From contig NZ_LR130760.1 of assembly GCF_900625095.1 (NCBI RefSeq), positions 2,183,005 through 2,247,004 on the forward strand: 64,000 nucleotides of DNA, read 5' to 3'. Each line of letters begins with the position of its first letter. Positions within the stretch are counted from its first letter, which is position 1. The notes beneath the pieces were generated by a model. The model saw only the letters and a program-made list of their open reading frames with translations. It ran no database searches and was not told the origin of the DNA. The stretch comes from Acinetobacter ihumii (GTDB lineage Bacteria; Pseudomonadota; Gammaproteobacteria; Pseudomonadales; Moraxellaceae). Both the position numbers and the translations under genes were made by a program. Positions 1 to 7,557 of this stretch are shown here, piece by piece.

Positions 1-1568
1 ATAGTCCTACCTTTGGCGCAAATTACAATCGCTTTATTGATAATGCTCAAGCATCGGGCGCAAAAAATTTGTATAACAACTGGAAAGATTATCGAATCGA
101 TTCCGATGCCAGACAACATATGTTTGTTGAACAAGGCGGTGGTTCTGCTGAAGCAAACTGGACACTCAACAGTGGAAAAAAACTGACCTCAATTAGTGCT
201 TATCGGTTCTGGCATTTTACACCGACCAATAGCGATTTGATCAGTTCTAATGCCTTAATTAATGGTGGCGTTGCCGTCAAAGATGAGCAATATTCACAGG
301 AAATTCGTTTTGCTTCTGCCGATCATCAAGTGATTGACTGGGTGACAGGCCTTTATTATTTCCAGCAAAATCTAAAAAATAAGAGTTTCTCAATTTATGG
401 CGATGCTGCCGATGCATTTTACTTATATAACGTTCCGACTGTCAGATCGCTCATTGCCAATGGTCAATCCAATATTCTGGATAACCGATCATCCTATAGC
501 TATGGCGAGACAGACACGAAAAGCTCTGCAATCTTTGGACAGGGCACATGGCATGCTACGCCAAAATTTGATTTGACCGCAGGGGGTCGCGTCACCTACG
601 AAGATAAAAGTGCCAGTATTGTCCGTACGGCTCCAATCGGCGGCAAAGATATTGCAACCATCTCGGTCGCTGAGCGGAATCTAGTAAATGCACAACTCGG
701 TGCTTATGACTCAGGTGACTTATCACAAAATAAAGTCAGTTACTCTGGACTGCTCACAGGGAGCTATCGCTTTAACCCTCAAAACCTGTTGTATAGCACG
801 TATTCGCATGGTGAAAAATCTGGTGGATTTAACTTAAGTGTGGGTTCTGCGCCGACTGCGGGCGCAGACTCTCTTAAAGTAGAACCAGAAAAAGCCGATA
901 ATTATGAAATTGGTTTAAAACAAAACTTTTTAAATAATAAATTACAGGTCAATAGCAATCTGTTCTGGATTGATGTCTCTGATTATCAAACCACGAGCTA
1001 TGAACAAGTGGGAAGTTCAATTGTCAGTGTATTGGCCAATGCAGGTAAGGTGCGCAGCCGCGGCTTTGAAATTGACACCACTTATCAACCGATTCGTCGT
1101 TTAACCCTTAATTTTAATGGTTCATTGAACGACACAAAATATACCGAATATAAGAATGCCCCTGCGCCATCCAACGTTTCCATCCCAACAGGGGTAAATA
1201 CTCAGGATTTGTCTGGGGAACGAGTGTATGGCGTACCCAAATGGATCGCCAATTTTAATTTCCGCTATGACTTACAGGAAAAAAACAACTGGCAACCGTA
1301 TGTATCAGGCAGCTACGCATGGCGTGACTGGTCGTATGGAACTTTAGATAACAATCCAGAAGCTAAAATTAAAGCGTATGGTCTGGTCAATGCCAGTTTT
1401 GGTGCGCGTCACCGTTTTGGAGACAATGAAATTGATGTTTCAGTTTGGGCAAAAAATCTGACTGATCAAGCGTTTGTCACCAATGCATGGAACTCTGCAA
1501 ATGGCACCGTACTTGCCAGTGCAGGACAACCGAGAACCCTTGGAGCAACCCTCAAAGTCAGTTTCTAA
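1..1568 (+). CDS. TonB-dependent outer membrane receptor, C-terminal part (5' end outside window)
   Basis: The reading frame is open from the first bases of the window, so about the last 520 residues of a larger receptor are present. The tail is a typical TonB-dependent beta-barrel: alternating aromatic strands, a GEKSGGFNLSVG segment followed by VEPEKADNYEIGLK, which is characteristic of the family, and a terminal Phe (LGATLKVSF). Such receptors import a large or scarce ligand through the outer membrane using TonB energy. The next gene encodes an exported arylsulfotransferase-like protein 44 bases downstream, so sulfate or phenolic esters are possible ligands, but that is inference. The plug domain and signal peptide lie outside the window. 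Confidence 0.9.
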   Translation, partial: SPTFGANYNRFIDNAQASGAKNLYNNWKDYRIDSDARQHMFVEQGGGSAEANWTLNSGKKLTSISAYRFWHFTPTNSDLISSNALINGGVAVKDEQYSQEIRFASADHQVIDWVTGLYYFQQNLKNKSFSIYGDAADAFYLYNVPTVRSLIANGQSNILDNRSSYSYGETDTKSSAIFGQGTWHATPKFDLTAGGRVTYEDKSASIVRTAPIGGKDIATISVAERNLVNAQLGAYDSGDLSQNKVSYSGLLTGSYRFNPQNLLYSTYSHGEKSGGFNLSVGSAPTAGADSLKVEPEKADNYEIGLKQNFLNNKLQVNSNLFWIDVSDYQTTSYEQVGSSIVSVLANAGKVRSRGFEIDTTYQPIRRLTLNFNGSLNDTKYTEYKNAPAPSNVSIPTGVNTQDLSGERVYGVPKWIANFNFRYDLQEKNNWQPYVSGSYAWRDWSYGTLDNNPEAKIKAYGLVNASFGARHRFGDNEIDVSVWAKNLTDQAFVTNAWNSANGTVLASAGQPRTLGATLKVSF

Positions 1569-1612
1569 GAATGGATCTAAAAACAACATTTCAACCTTAT
1601 AGCGAATCAGTC

Positions 1613-2944
1613 ATGAATATATTGAAATTAAAAACTACCTTAGCAACAACATTGATCACGTTGATGCTACCCATGGTTCACGCTGCGCCTAGTGTTTATC
1701 CAACTGGGGTGACCATTTACGATCCAAGCAAAGCGAATCCTCAATATGTGATTTTTAGCGGTGCAGATAATAAAACCCATCTCATTGATATGAATGGCAA
1801 TGAAGTCAAACAATGGAACTTTAAAGGTTTTCCTTCTGCGGTTATTGATCCGCAATTGACGGGAGGCATCAAAGGTCGGGTTTTGCTACAGCTTAAAGAG
1901 GTTGATCATGCCAATAAGCTGGCTTCTGCTGGTAATGGGCTCAACAATAAAACTGTCGGAGAAATCGATTGGAACGGTAAGACGGTATGGCAATGGAGCG
2001 GAGAATCGAAAACAGATGCGGCCTATCAGCATCATGATATTCGTAGACTTGCTAATGGCAATACCTTGGTCCTGGCTAATCTGGTACATAAAGTATCAGG
2101 ATTTAAAGTCCCCGAAGTGATTGATGATGTGATTTATGAAGTCAATGCGCAAGGAAAAACGGTCTGGAGCTGGAAAGCCTCGGATCATTTAAATGAATTT
2201 GGCTTTAGTCAGGAACAACTAAAACTGGTCTTAGACACTCAAAACCCCGATTATTTACATATCAATAATCTGGCACCGATTGGGCCGAATCAATGGTTTG
2301 ATGCAGGTGATGCACGTTTTCATCCTGACAATCTGATCATTGATTCACGAAATGCCAATTTCATAGCCATTATTGATAAAGCCACAGGTAAAATCGTCTG
2401 GACACTGGGGCCAAACCTTCCCCCAATTAATCCCAAAACGGCCAATACGGTTCCTCGTCCTGTCGATCAAATCAGTGGACAACATGACGCGCATATCATT
2501 CCTAAAGGTTTAGCAGGTGCAGGGAATTTATTGGTGTTTGATAATCAGGGGGATGCAGGCTATCCCTCTGTACAACGTGGTGTAATTTCAGGTTCACGTG
2601 TGCTGGAAATTGATCCGATAAAAAAAGAGATTGTTTGGCAATATACAGCATCCAATTCAGCACAACCGGACTGGGCATTTTTTAGCTCGTTTATTAGCAG
2701 TGCACGACGCTTACCAAATGGCAATACCCTTATTGATGAAGGTCAAAATGGTCGTTTCTTTCAGGTTACACCACAAGGAGAAATCGTTTGGGAATATGTC
2801 AGTCCTTATATTGGTCAAGCCCCGAATGGCAAAGCCAAAAGTAACTGGGTCTACCGCGCCTTACCTGTGCCTTACTCATGGGTTCCAGAGACCGTCACTC
2901 ATAGTGAAAAGGCGGTTGTTCCTTCCAGCAAGCTTAATTTCTGA
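1613..2944 (+). CDS. exported arylsulfotransferase (ASST)-like protein
   Basis: The 443-residue product begins with a clear signal peptide (MNILKLKTTLATTLITLMLP, cleaved near VHAA), so a periplasmic location is likely. The body has repeated beta-propeller-like blades with motifs such as IDMNGNEVKQW, IDWNGKTVWQW, RRLANGNTLV and a HDAHII segment, as in arylsulfate sulfotransferases, which move sulfate between phenolic esters. The start at 1613 is chosen because it directly precedes the signal peptide. An in-frame ATG at 1571 would add 14 residues, and neither has a strong ribosome site. It is probably co-transcribed with the receptor gene upstream and is followed by a terminator. Family membership is likely; the substrate is unknown. 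Confidence 0.75.
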   Translation: MNILKLKTTLATTLITLMLPMVHAAPSVYPTGVTIYDPSKANPQYVIFSGADNKTHLIDMNGNEVKQWNFKGFPSAVIDPQLTGGIKGRVLLQLKEVDHANKLASAGNGLNNKTVGEIDWNGKTVWQWSGESKTDAAYQHHDIRRLANGNTLVLANLVHKVSGFKVPEVIDDVIYEVNAQGKTVWSWKASDHLNEFGFSQEQLKLVLDTQNPDYLHINNLAPIGPNQWFDAGDARFHPDNLIIDSRNANFIAIIDKATGKIVWTLGPNLPPINPKTANTVPRPVDQISGQHDAHIIPKGLAGAGNLLVFDNQGDAGYPSVQRGVISGSRVLEIDPIKKEIVWQYTASNSAQPDWAFFSSFISSARRLPNGNTLIDEGQNGRFFQVTPQGEIVWEYVSPYIGQAPNGKAKSNWVYRALPVPYSWVPETVTHSEKAVVPSSKLNF

Positions 2945-2979
2945 AACAATGTTTGATCCTTTACGTTGCAAGCACGATC

Positions 2980-3002
2980 GCCCCATAAGTTGGGGCTTTT
3001 TT
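2980..3002 (+). terminator. rho-independent terminator after the arylsulfotransferase-like gene
   Basis: A GCCCCA/TGGGGC stem with a five-base loop is followed by a run of six T. It lies 35 bases past the stop codon and closes the receptor/arylsulfotransferase transcript. Confidence 0.85.
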
Positions 3003-3170
3003 GCATTTCTTGTTCAAAAAAATTCTGAAAATATAAAATCTAAACAATTATTTATGCTCTTAAAATTCCAAACATGAATTTGGCTCAGCTTTTGTTGAAA
3101 CAAAATCGTTTTTATTCACGTTGTACTTTCGGTATAAATTGCAGCATAGAGATTAGGGTAGCAAATTAAA

Positions 3171-4178
3171 ATGAGCCAAGACTTTAGCTTTGCGATTAAG
3201 CGCATTCGTTTCGATGAAAATTATCGTCCTTCCGACAATACACGCATCACCACCAACTTTGCGAATTTGGCCAGAGGGGCAAGTCGCCAGGAAAATTTGC
3301 GTAATACCTTAAAAATGATTGACAATCGTTTCAATGCTTTGGCGCATTGGGATAATCCGAATGCAGATCGTTATAGCGTTGAGCTCGATATCATTTCGGT
3401 GGATATTGATGTAGAAGGAAATGGTCAAACTTTTCCCACTATCGAAATTTTAAAGACCCATATCATTGACCATAAAAATAATCAACGTATCGAAGGCATT
3501 GTCGGTAACAATTTTTCTTCTTATGTACGAGATTATGATTTTAGCGTATTACTGCCAGCACATAATAAGGATCAAAGCAAATTCAGCTTACCAGAAAATT
3601 ACGGTGAGTTGCATGGAAAAATCTTTAAGTCTTTTTTAAATTCAGAAACTTACAAATCTAATTTTGCCAAATCTCCTGTGATTTGTCTGAGTGTTTCTAC
3701 CACTAAAACTTATCAGCGTACGACCAATCAGCATCCTATATTAGGTGTGGAATATCAACAGGATGATTATTCTTTAACCGATGAATATTTCGCAAAAATG
3801 GGTTTAAAAGTCCGTTACTTTATGCCGCAAGGCAGTGTTGCGCCTTTGGCCTTTTATCATCATGGTGATTTGCTCAGTGATTACACCGATCTCGAACTGA
3901 TCGGCACTATCAGCACCATGGAAAGCTTCCAGAAGATTTACCGCCCAGAAATTTATAATGCCAATGCTGCGGCAGGACAGGTCTATCAACCAAGTTTGAG
4001 CTATCAGGATTTTTCACTGACTCAAATTGTCTATGATCGTGAAGAACGTAGTCGACTGGCGATTGAACAAGGCAAATGGACAGAAGAGCACTTCATCAAG
4101 CCATACAAAAGCATTCTTGAGCAATGGGCTGCGAGCTATTCAGATAAAAGCACCGCCGATAAAACCGAAGCCGCTTAA
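3171..4178 (+). CDS. mesX: MesX, DUF1852 accessory protein of the MesD methionine synthase
   Basis: This 335-residue soluble protein has the look of the DUF1852 family (opening FSFAIKRIRFDENYRPSDNT, no signal peptide or membrane segment). DUF1852 proteins named MesX are reported to be needed by MesD, a folate-independent methionine synthase of aerobic bacteria that was characterised genetically in Acinetobacter baylyi. The gene is followed after 31 bases by a MetE C-domain-like gene and then a flavin reductase, the expected arrangement. The start ATG is at 3171; the ribosome site is weak (an AGGG about 13 bases upstream). Its chemical role is not known and no catalytic motif can be read here. 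Recognition rests on family resemblance plus context. Confidence 0.85.
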   Translation: MSQDFSFAIKRIRFDENYRPSDNTRITTNFANLARGASRQENLRNTLKMIDNRFNALAHWDNPNADRYSVELDIISVDIDVEGNGQTFPTIEILKTHIIDHKNNQRIEGIVGNNFSSYVRDYDFSVLLPAHNKDQSKFSLPENYGELHGKIFKSFLNSETYKSNFAKSPVICLSVSTTKTYQRTTNQHPILGVEYQQDDYSLTDEYFAKMGLKVRYFMPQGSVAPLAFYHHGDLLSDYTDLELIGTISTMESFQKIYRPEIYNANAAAGQVYQPSLSYQDFSLTQIVYDREERSRLAIEQGKWTEEHFIKPYKSILEQWAASYSDKSTADKTEAA

Positions 4179-4209
4179 ATTCACCAATTTATAGAAAAGA
4201 TGATTGATC

Positions 4210-5244
4210 ATGACCAAAATATTATTACCGACTTCAACTGCGGGCAGTCTACCAAAACCCTCTTGGATCGCAGAACCTGAAAAACTCTGGTCACCTTGGA
4301 AATTAGAAGGTGATGACTTGCTGCAAGGTAAACGCGATGCGCTATTGGTTTCATTGCAAGAGCAGTTACACGCAGGCATTGATATCGTGAGTGATGGCGA
4401 ACAAACTCGCCAACATTTTGTCACCACCTTTATTGAACATCTGGATGGCGTGGATTTTGAAAAACGTGAAACGGTTCGTATCCGTAATCGTTATGATGCC
4501 AGTGTCCCAACTGTGGTGGGTGCTGTGTCTCGTCAAAAACCTGTTTTTGTGGAAGATGCCAAGTTTTTACGTCAGCAAACCACTCAACCGATTAAATGGG
4601 CACTTCCGGGTCCAATGACCATGATTGATACGCTTTATGATGCGCATTATAAAAGTCGTGAAAAACTGGCGTGGGAATTTGCCAAAATTCTGAATCAGGA
4701 AGCCTTGGAATTGGAAGCGGCGGGTGTCGATATTATCCAGTTTGATGAGCCTGCATTTAACGTATTTTTTGATGAAGTCAATGACTGGGGCGTTGCGACA
4801 CTTGAGCGTGCGCTTGAAGGTCTAAAGTGTGAAACAGCGGTGCATATTTGTTATGGCTATGGCATTAAAGCCAACACCGATTGGAAAAAAACGCTGGGTT
4901 CAGAATGGCGACAATACGAAGAGGCCTTTCCTAAACTACAACAATCCAAGATTGATATCGTTTCACTGGAATGTCACAACTCGCGTGTACCCATGGATCT
5001 GATTGAACTGATTCGTGGTAAAAAAGTGATGGTGGGTGCCATTGATGTCGCCACCAACACGGTTGAAACGCCTGAAGAAGTTGCAGATACCTTACGCAAG
5101 GCATTGCAATTTGTCGATGCAGACAAACTGTATCCATCAACCAACTGTGGTATGACACCACTTTCGCGTGAGGTTGCACGAGGCAAGCTACAAGCACTCA
5201 GCGCAGGTGCAGAAATTATCCGAAAAGAGCTTTCAAACGGGTAA
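4210..5244 (+). CDS. mesD: MesD, core methionine synthase (MetE C-terminal domain only)
   Basis: The 344-residue protein matches only the catalytic C-terminal half of cobalamin-independent methionine synthase and lacks the N-terminal folate-associated half of the roughly 750-residue MetE. The zinc ligands are visible: His212 and Cys214 in AVHICYGYG and Cys313 in STNCGMTP; acidic residues of the barrel such as QFDEPAF are present. Known MesD proteins methylate homocysteine to methionine without methyl-folate, need MesX and appear to need oxygen; the methyl donor is unknown. The start is the ATG at 4210; an upstream TTG at 4204 in frame is less likely because an AAAAGA element is nine bases before the ATG. 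It forms an operon with mesX and the flavin reductase. Confidence 0.85.
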   Translation: MTKILLPTSTAGSLPKPSWIAEPEKLWSPWKLEGDDLLQGKRDALLVSLQEQLHAGIDIVSDGEQTRQHFVTTFIEHLDGVDFEKRETVRIRNRYDASVPTVVGAVSRQKPVFVEDAKFLRQQTTQPIKWALPGPMTMIDTLYDAHYKSREKLAWEFAKILNQEALELEAAGVDIIQFDEPAFNVFFDEVNDWGVATLERALEGLKCETAVHICYGYGIKANTDWKKTLGSEWRQYEEAFPKLQQSKIDIVSLECHNSRVPMDLIELIRGKKVMVGAIDVATNTVETPEEVADTLRKALQFVDADKLYPSTNCGMTPLSREVARGKLQALSAGAEIIRKELSNG

Positions 5245-5324
5245 TCATCGCTTTAGGCAGAGAGCTAAAAGTGGGCAGTTTCCAAGCAAAGATTAAACTG
5301 CTCACGCTGGTGAGGAATAAAATC

Positions 5325-5840
5325 ATGATTGAAGCAGCAGACTTTAGAAATGCAATGTCTTTATTAACCAGTGCGGTCAGTGTTGTCACCACAGCAGGCA
5401 AATCTGGTCGTTATGGTTTTACTGCATCTGCGGTGTGTAGCGTGACGGATACGCCTCCAACCTTGTTAGTTTGCATGAATCAAGCCTCAAGTTCACATCC
5501 GCATTTTATTGAAAATAAAATTTTAACGGTGAATGTATTAGCTGCACATCAGCAGCACATTTCTCAAGCATTTTCCTCAAAATTGACGCCAGAACAAAGA
5601 TTTGAACAGGGTTTTTGGTCTGAATTAGCAACAGGTGCGCCCGTTTTGCAAGATGCCTTGGTGAATTTTGATTGTGAAATTGAACAGATTCAGCAAGTCG
5701 GTACACATACAGTTCTTATGTGCCGTATCATTGCGCTTCAACAGGCTCATCATGCTCAAAGTTTGGTGTATTTTAATCGTGCTTATCATCAAATTGGACG
5801 CCAGATTGAGCAGCCATTGGTTCAGACTGAAGTTGCATAG
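5325..5840 (+). CDS. flavin reductase (HpaC/RutF-like FMN-binding domain)
   Basis: The 171-residue protein is a flavin reductase-like FMN-binding domain protein: an N-terminal FRNAMSLLTSAVSVVTT strand/helix, a GFTASAVCSVTDTPPTLLVC flavin-binding core, and a GRQIEQPL-type ending. Relatives use NAD(P)H to make reduced FMN or FAD for a partner oxygenase. The ATG at 5325 is preferred because GAGGAA lies seven bases ahead; the frame is open further upstream but those residues look non-coding. Position as third gene after mesX-mesD, 80 bases from mesD, suggests it supplies reduced flavin to that system. The link is inference, consistent with the reported oxygen requirement of MesD. Confidence 0.8.
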   Translation: MIEAADFRNAMSLLTSAVSVVTTAGKSGRYGFTASAVCSVTDTPPTLLVCMNQASSSHPHFIENKILTVNVLAAHQQHISQAFSSKLTPEQRFEQGFWSELATGAPVLQDALVNFDCEIEQIQQVGTHTVLMCRIIALQQAHHAQSLVYFNRAYHQIGRQIEQPLVQTEVA

Positions 5841-6040
5841 CTATTTCAGTGTATTCACCTAAACCCGCTCATGACGAACACTATCATGCAGATAGTGCTG
5901 CATTTCAGACTTTACTTTGCAGCTTGATTGGCTATTTTCGTAAAAAATCATCAGCAGAATATAGTCGTCTTCAATCATCTGTATCCGTTTACAAAACATA
6001 TTTTCTATTGTTTCAATAACTTAAAGATATAAAAATATAA
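5841..6040. other. non-coding gap downstream of the mes operon
   Basis: AT-rich sequence without a credible gene; an 18-codon ATG frame at 5871 has no ribosome site. The structured elements that follow (6041-6165) are listed separately. Confidence 0.6.
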
Positions 6041-6083
6041 AGTACTGATTTTAAAAGTTTTTTAACTTTATCAAATCAGTGCT
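6041..6083 (+). terminator. long imperfect hairpin, possible mes operon terminator
   Basis: AGTACTGATTT (6041-6051) pairs with AAATCAGTGCT (6073-6083), with an inner TAAAAGTT/AACTTTA stem, giving about 18 base pairs with one wobble and one bulge. It is followed by ATTTTG, a weak U tract. It lies 200 bases after the flavin reductase stop, so it could end that transcript or be an operator for the next promoter. Confidence 0.4.
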
Positions 6084-6100
6084 ATTTTGAAAAAACTGTG

Positions 6101-6106
6101 TATAAT
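6101..6106 (+). promoter_or_regulatory. candidate -10 element (TATAAT) ahead of a strong hairpin
   Basis: A consensus TATAAT is preceded by TGTG, near an extended -10 form; no good -35 sits at 16-18 bases. Transcription would begin near 6112, immediately before the hairpin at 6120-6160. Confidence 0.4.
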
Positions 6107-6119
6107 TTCGCCAAATCAA

Positions 6120-6165
6120 CCCTCGCTGAATTTTAGTACTTTTCTAAAATTGAGTGAGGGTTTTT
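6120..6165 (+). terminator. strong 17-bp hairpin with T run (terminator or attenuator before the MFS gene)
   Basis: CCCTCGCTGAATTTTAG (6120-6136) pairs with CTAAAATTGAGTGAGGG (6144-6160), all but one or two positions, with a seven-base loop, followed by TTTTT. In the plus direction it is an intrinsic terminator shape. It lies 60 bases upstream of the MFS start and just after a TATAAT box. Confidence 0.65.
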
Positions 6166-6223
6166 GCATGGATTGCTTATCTGGAATGGATAACATCAGG
6201 TCTTATTATTGGCGGCATTGGCA

Positions 6224-7426
6224 ATGATCTTTTTTTCCAGAGCAGCACGCGCTGACACACATATTCAACTCGCAGCCCAACGTCTTTCAACACGTCTGGC
6301 TTTTTTCTCGCTGGGTTTTGCAACGGCTGCATGGGCACCGCTCATTCCATTTGCACAACAACGCCTCCATCTGAACCATGCAGACTTTGGTCTATTACTG
6401 TTATGTAGTGGGCTCGGTGCCATTCTGGCAATGCCTGCTACGGGTCTACTGATCTATCGTTTGGGCTGTAAGATCTTAATCGGTCTGGCATTATTGATGT
6501 TAATGCTATTATTGCCTGCCTTGGCACTCGGCAGTACTGCGTTAAGCATGGCCATAGTTTTGTTTTTGTTTGGCACAGCAGCAGGAAGTTTGGGTGTTAC
6601 AGTTAATTTTCAGGCAGTGCTGGTTGAAAAAAACTCATCACAACCGATGATGTCAGGCTTTCACGGCATGTGTAGCTTGGGCGGTCTGGTCGGTGTCATG
6701 ACCGTTACAGCACTGTTTGCATTAGGGGTTGCCCCTATTTTAGGCATTGTGATCATTAGTTTTGTCTTGGCTTTGATCGCTCTATTCACGGTACCGTATG
6801 CGCTTTCAAACGCTGAGAAAGACCATCAGCCAAGTGTTGACGTCGCTCAAAGCACCACTCCGCTAAAAAAACGCCCAAGCCTTCTGGTGATTTTGATCGG
6901 GGTCATTTGTTTTATTAGCTTTCTATCTGAAGGTGCGGCCATGGATTGGAGCGGGATTTATTTAACCAGTGAATATGGTATGAAGGCCGCATATGCAGGT
7001 TTGGGTTATACGTTTTTCGCCATCGCCATGACTTTAGGACGTTTATTCGGTGAAAAAGCGCTGAAACTGTGGGGCGAAAATCGCCTGATTCATTACAGTG
7101 CAGTCTGTGCATGTTTGGGCTTAGTGACGATTGTGGCTGCGCCTCACTGGATAATCGTAGTGCTGGGTTATGCCTTACTTGGTTTAGGCTCTGCCAATAT
7201 TGTGCCGATTATGTTTTCCAGAGTTGGGCGACAAAATGCCATGCAAAAAGCTGCTGCCTTGTCCTGTGTTTCAACCATTGCCTACACAGGTTCTCTGTCT
7301 GGTCCAGCTTTGGTGGGTATTATTGGAGAGTATGTGGGTTTAAGTCTGGTCTTTTCAGGCATGGCAATCATGGTGATCTGTATTTTGTTCCTGAATCACT
7401 TTAGCCAGATCAAGTCTGACTCCTGA
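6224..7426 (+). CDS. MFS transporter, YbjJ-like
   Basis: About 400 residues with roughly twelve hydrophobic segments split by a central charged loop (around residues 200-220), as in the major facilitator superfamily. The pattern of the second half (FLSEGAAMDWSGIYL, then ALGRLFGE-like GRLFGEKALKLWG) resembles Escherichia coli YbjJ and the fucose-permease branch. An inner membrane exporter or importer is expected; the substrate is unknown. The start is uncertain: ATG at 6224 has a weak GGCGG eight bases ahead, and a TTG at 6209 preceded by CAGG is an alternative. Nothing nearby suggests a pathway. A hairpin/T-run element upstream could attenuate it. Confidence 0.8.
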   Translation: MIFFSRAARADTHIQLAAQRLSTRLAFFSLGFATAAWAPLIPFAQQRLHLNHADFGLLLLCSGLGAILAMPATGLLIYRLGCKILIGLALLMLMLLLPALALGSTALSMAIVLFLFGTAAGSLGVTVNFQAVLVEKNSSQPMMSGFHGMCSLGGLVGVMTVTALFALGVAPILGIVIISFVLALIALFTVPYALSNAEKDHQPSVDVAQSTTPLKKRPSLLVILIGVICFISFLSEGAAMDWSGIYLTSEYGMKAAYAGLGYTFFAIAMTLGRLFGEKALKLWGENRLIHYSAVCACLGLVTIVAAPHWIIVVLGYALLGLGSANIVPIMFSRVGRQNAMQKAAALSCVSTIAYTGSLSGPALVGIIGEYVGLSLVFSGMAIMVICILFLNHFSQIKSDS

Positions 7427-7480
7427 TCTAAACTCATGCATAACTTCAATATCTGATAAAAAACAGTAATCGATCATAGA

Positions 7481-7520
7481 AAAAATAATGCCCCTTTTTT
7501 CAGTACTTAGAAGGGGCATA
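7481..7520. terminator. bidirectional terminator between the MFS gene and otsA
   Basis: TGCCCCTT (7489-7496) pairs with AAGGGGCA (7511-7518). Read on the minus strand the stem is followed by a T-rich run (complement of 7481-7487), suiting the end of otsA; on the plus strand it serves the MFS gene with a weaker T tract. Confidence 0.75.
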
Positions 7521-7557
7521 TTGATTTTTCTCATGCTTTCAAATCCATATTGCACAC

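Noticed and set aside
2631..3077. 148-codon frame across the end of the arylsulfotransferase-like gene and its terminator
   Set aside because: Runs through a strong terminator and overlaps a real gene in another frame.
5871..5927. 18-codon frame downstream of the flavin reductase gene
   Set aside because: No ribosome site or promoter; ends quickly.
6168..6227. 19-codon ATG frame right after the 6120-6160 hairpin
   Set aside because: No ribosome site other than the hairpin stem and the peptide is not obviously a leader; it overlaps the MFS start, so coupling is imaginable but unsupported.
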